A DNA stretch of 16,370 nucleotides from Flavobacteriaceae bacterium (GTDB lineage Bacteria > Bacteroidota > Bacteroidia > Flavobacteriales > Flavobacteriaceae). Made by a program: the position numbers and the translations under genes. Where the stretch lies: contig JAGLKH010000060.1 in the NCBI GenBank assembly GCA_023141985.1, positions 1-16,370 of the forward strand, in the 5' to 3' direction. Shown here in pieces: positions 15,065 through 16,370 of the stretch. The notes under the pieces are model-generated. The model did not search any database. It saw only the letters and a program-made list of their open reading frames with translations, and was not told where the DNA came from. Positions within the stretch are counted from its first letter, which is position 1; each line of letters opens with the position of its first letter.

Positions 15065-16033
15065 TTACTCTAAAGTTTCAACCTCATCAACTACTGCTTC
15101 ATCAACAGGCTTTATAACTGCTCCAAAAAGTTTGTCTTTCCAATTGGTCCATTTATATTTTTTAGAAAAGATAAATAGCAGTATCGGGAAAATAACAAAT
15201 ACTGGAAGGATAGTTTCACCTACACCAACTTCTGTTGGGTCAGACATATCCTTAAAAATAGAATGTGTTTGAAATGCTGTCCAATCTGCTGTGACTAATA
15301 GGGCTGTAAATAAGTTATTGGCAGCATGAAAGCCTAAAGACAGCTCTAAACCTTCGTCCATTAATGTTGTTATTCCCAAAAAAAGGCCTGTACCTATATA
15401 ATATACTAAAATGACATAACCCAGCTTATCTACTTCAGGGTTGGCAATATGTAATAACCCAAAAACTACAGATGTAATTATTAATGGTACCCATTTATTC
15501 TTCGCTATCAATCCAATCCCTTGCATAAGATATCCTCTAAATAAATATTCTTCAAAACTTGTTTGTATAGGTACCAAAAGAATCGCAATTACGCAAAGTA
15601 TTAAAAAAGGCTGCAAATTAAAGTTATAAACATAACCTTCTGGATTTAAAAAATAATCTGTTAATACTAATCCGGAAGACACAATACCCCAAAATATAAA
15701 GGCAAACCAAAAGCGTTTCCAATCTATCCTTTCCCTTGCTGTAGTTAACATTCTAAACGACTGTTTGTGCAAGTATTTAACCGTTAAAATTAAAAACAAG
15801 AAACCTCCTGCAAATGATAAAAGCATTAGAAAAAGATTCAAATTAGGTTCTAGAAAAGAAAGCATTTTTTGCTCATCCATATCTTGAAGGCTTTCTCCAC
15901 TTTTAAATGCTTTAAAAAAAACTGCAATAGTGAATGGAATTTGCCCAATTAGAACACCAATAATAGCAACACCTACTCCAATAATATATCTCCACCAATC
16001 ATGCGATGTTTTATAAACTTGAGCTATATACAT
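15065..16033 (-). CDS. CPBP-family intramembrane protease (CAAX/Abi-type)
   Basis: This 322-residue integral membrane protein has about eight hydrophobic segments. The three catalytic motifs of the CPBP (Rce1-like) glutamic endopeptidase family are present: EEYLFR (161-166), FGLLH (191-195) and HAAN (236-239), so the active site is intact. Relatives cleave within or next to the membrane or act in bacteriocin immunity, but the substrate here is unknown. A soluble tail rich in Asp, Glu and Val (about 300-322) follows the last helix. It starts 4 bp after the menC stop codon and is surely co-transcribed with it. Membership in a menaquinone operon does not by itself imply a role in quinone synthesis. 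Confidence 0.9.
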   Translation of the reverse strand: MYIAQVYKTSHDWWRYIIGVGVAIIGVLIGQIPFTIAVFFKAFKSGESLQDMDEQKMLSFLEPNLNLFLMLLSFAGGFLFLILTVKYLHKQSFRMLTTARERIDWKRFWFAFIFWGIVSSGLVLTDYFLNPEGYVYNFNLQPFLILCVIAILLVPIQTSFEEYLFRGYLMQGIGLIAKNKWVPLIITSVVFGLLHIANPEVDKLGYVILVYYIGTGLFLGITTLMDEGLELSLGFHAANNLFTALLVTADWTAFQTHSIFKDMSDPTEVGVGETILPVFVIFPILLFIFSKKYKWTNWKDKLFGAVIKPVDEAVVDEVETLE

Positions 16034-16037
16034 ATTT

Positions 16038-16370
16038 TTAAAAATTTAAATTCCACTGTTGTTTTGGTTCATATCGCAATGTACCGTTTTCTACTTTTAA
16101 AGGCGATAAAAAATTGTTAGTAAATAAGCTACCTGTACCCAAACCCTGAGGCATTTCATTATTCAAAGTATAAGTCCACTGTGCAATAGCATTAAGTCCA
16201 ATGTTACTTTCTAATGCACTTGTAATCCACCATTTAATATTTTGCTTTTCTGCTATTTCAATCCATTCATGGCTTCCTTTAAAACCACCAATCAAACTTG
16301 GTTTTAAAATAATGTATTGCGGATGTATAGTTTGTAGTAATTCCTCCTTTTTTGTTACATCAAATATGCC
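16038..16370 (-). CDS. menC: o-Succinylbenzoate synthase (MenC), C-terminal part, 5' end outside the window
   Basis: The last 110 codons are present, and the frame is open to the window edge at 16370. It shows the enolase-superfamily barrel segment ILKPSLIGGFKGS, with the conserved strand-6 lysine, and WWITSALESNIGLNAIAQW. The signature ALESNIG and the following PQGLGTG are typical of o-succinylbenzoate synthase. The enzyme dehydrates SHCHC to o-succinylbenzoate, the substrate of MenE, which is encoded at 9144-10202 on the same strand. The upstream metal ligands lie outside the window. Confidence 0.9.
   Translation of the reverse strand, partial: GIFDVTKKEELLQTIHPQYIILKPSLIGGFKGSHEWIEIAEKQNIKWWITSALESNIGLNAIAQWTYTLNNEMPQGLGTGSLFTNNFLSPLKVENGTLRYEPKQQWNLNF

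Noticed and set aside
1..16370. tRNA, rRNA, CRISPR array, insertion sequence transposase, phage genes
   Set aside because: None seen on either strand. The only repeats are the short hairpin elements and the tandem operator-like repeat described.

Overview
The window looks like a chromosomal segment of an AT-rich marine-type member of the Flavobacteriaceae (Bacteroidota). The grounds are: TAnnTTTG-type -7 promoter elements, A-rich leaders without Shine-Dalgarno sequences, several secreted proteins whose signal peptides end in ...AQ, a SusC/RagA-signature plug domain, paired DUF3857 proteins and menaquinone genes. The genus cannot be fixed from the sequence alone.

Layout. Positions 1-24 hold the right arm of a REP-like hairpin. 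On the + strand follow a biotin-dependent acyl-CoA carboxylase carboxyltransferase subunit of methylcrotonyl-CoA type (57-1685) and an MFS transporter (1694-2977), probably one operon. Four minus-strand genes come next. They are a small exported protein with a very basic tail (3019-3489), an exported M24 peptidase (3552-4889), a 1131-residue mosaic protein (5030-8425: VIT, vWA, carboxypeptidase-regulatory-like, SusC-type TonB plug without barrel, TPR, DUF2135) and a small exported protein with a degenerate vWA fold (8444-9046). The last two form an operon. It begins just downstream of a tandem 14-bp operator-like repeat (9109-9143) and ends at a double hairpin with an intrinsic terminator (4933-5022). 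menE (9144-10202, minus) diverges from two overlapping + strand genes for exported DUF3857/transglutaminase-like proteins (10304-12187 and 12184-14115). The first keeps a Cys-His-Asp triad and the second has lost it. A higBA toxin-antitoxin module (14221-14813, minus) follows, then a CPBP-family membrane protease (15065-16033, minus) and the 3' part of menC (16038-16370, minus, running off the window).

Notable structure. The higBA module lies between two REP-like hairpins and two copies of the same gene end. A 48-bp remnant of the last 15 codons plus stop of the second DUF3857 gene sits beyond higBA, next to the CPBP gene. It is 85 % identical to the live gene end, with almost only synonymous differences. 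This suggests that the module arrived by allelic replacement from a related genome.

Most novel candidate system: the secreted vWA/VIT pair with its own operator. One partner is a vWA fold without metal ligands. The other has an intact vWA and carries a TonB-receptor plug with no barrel.
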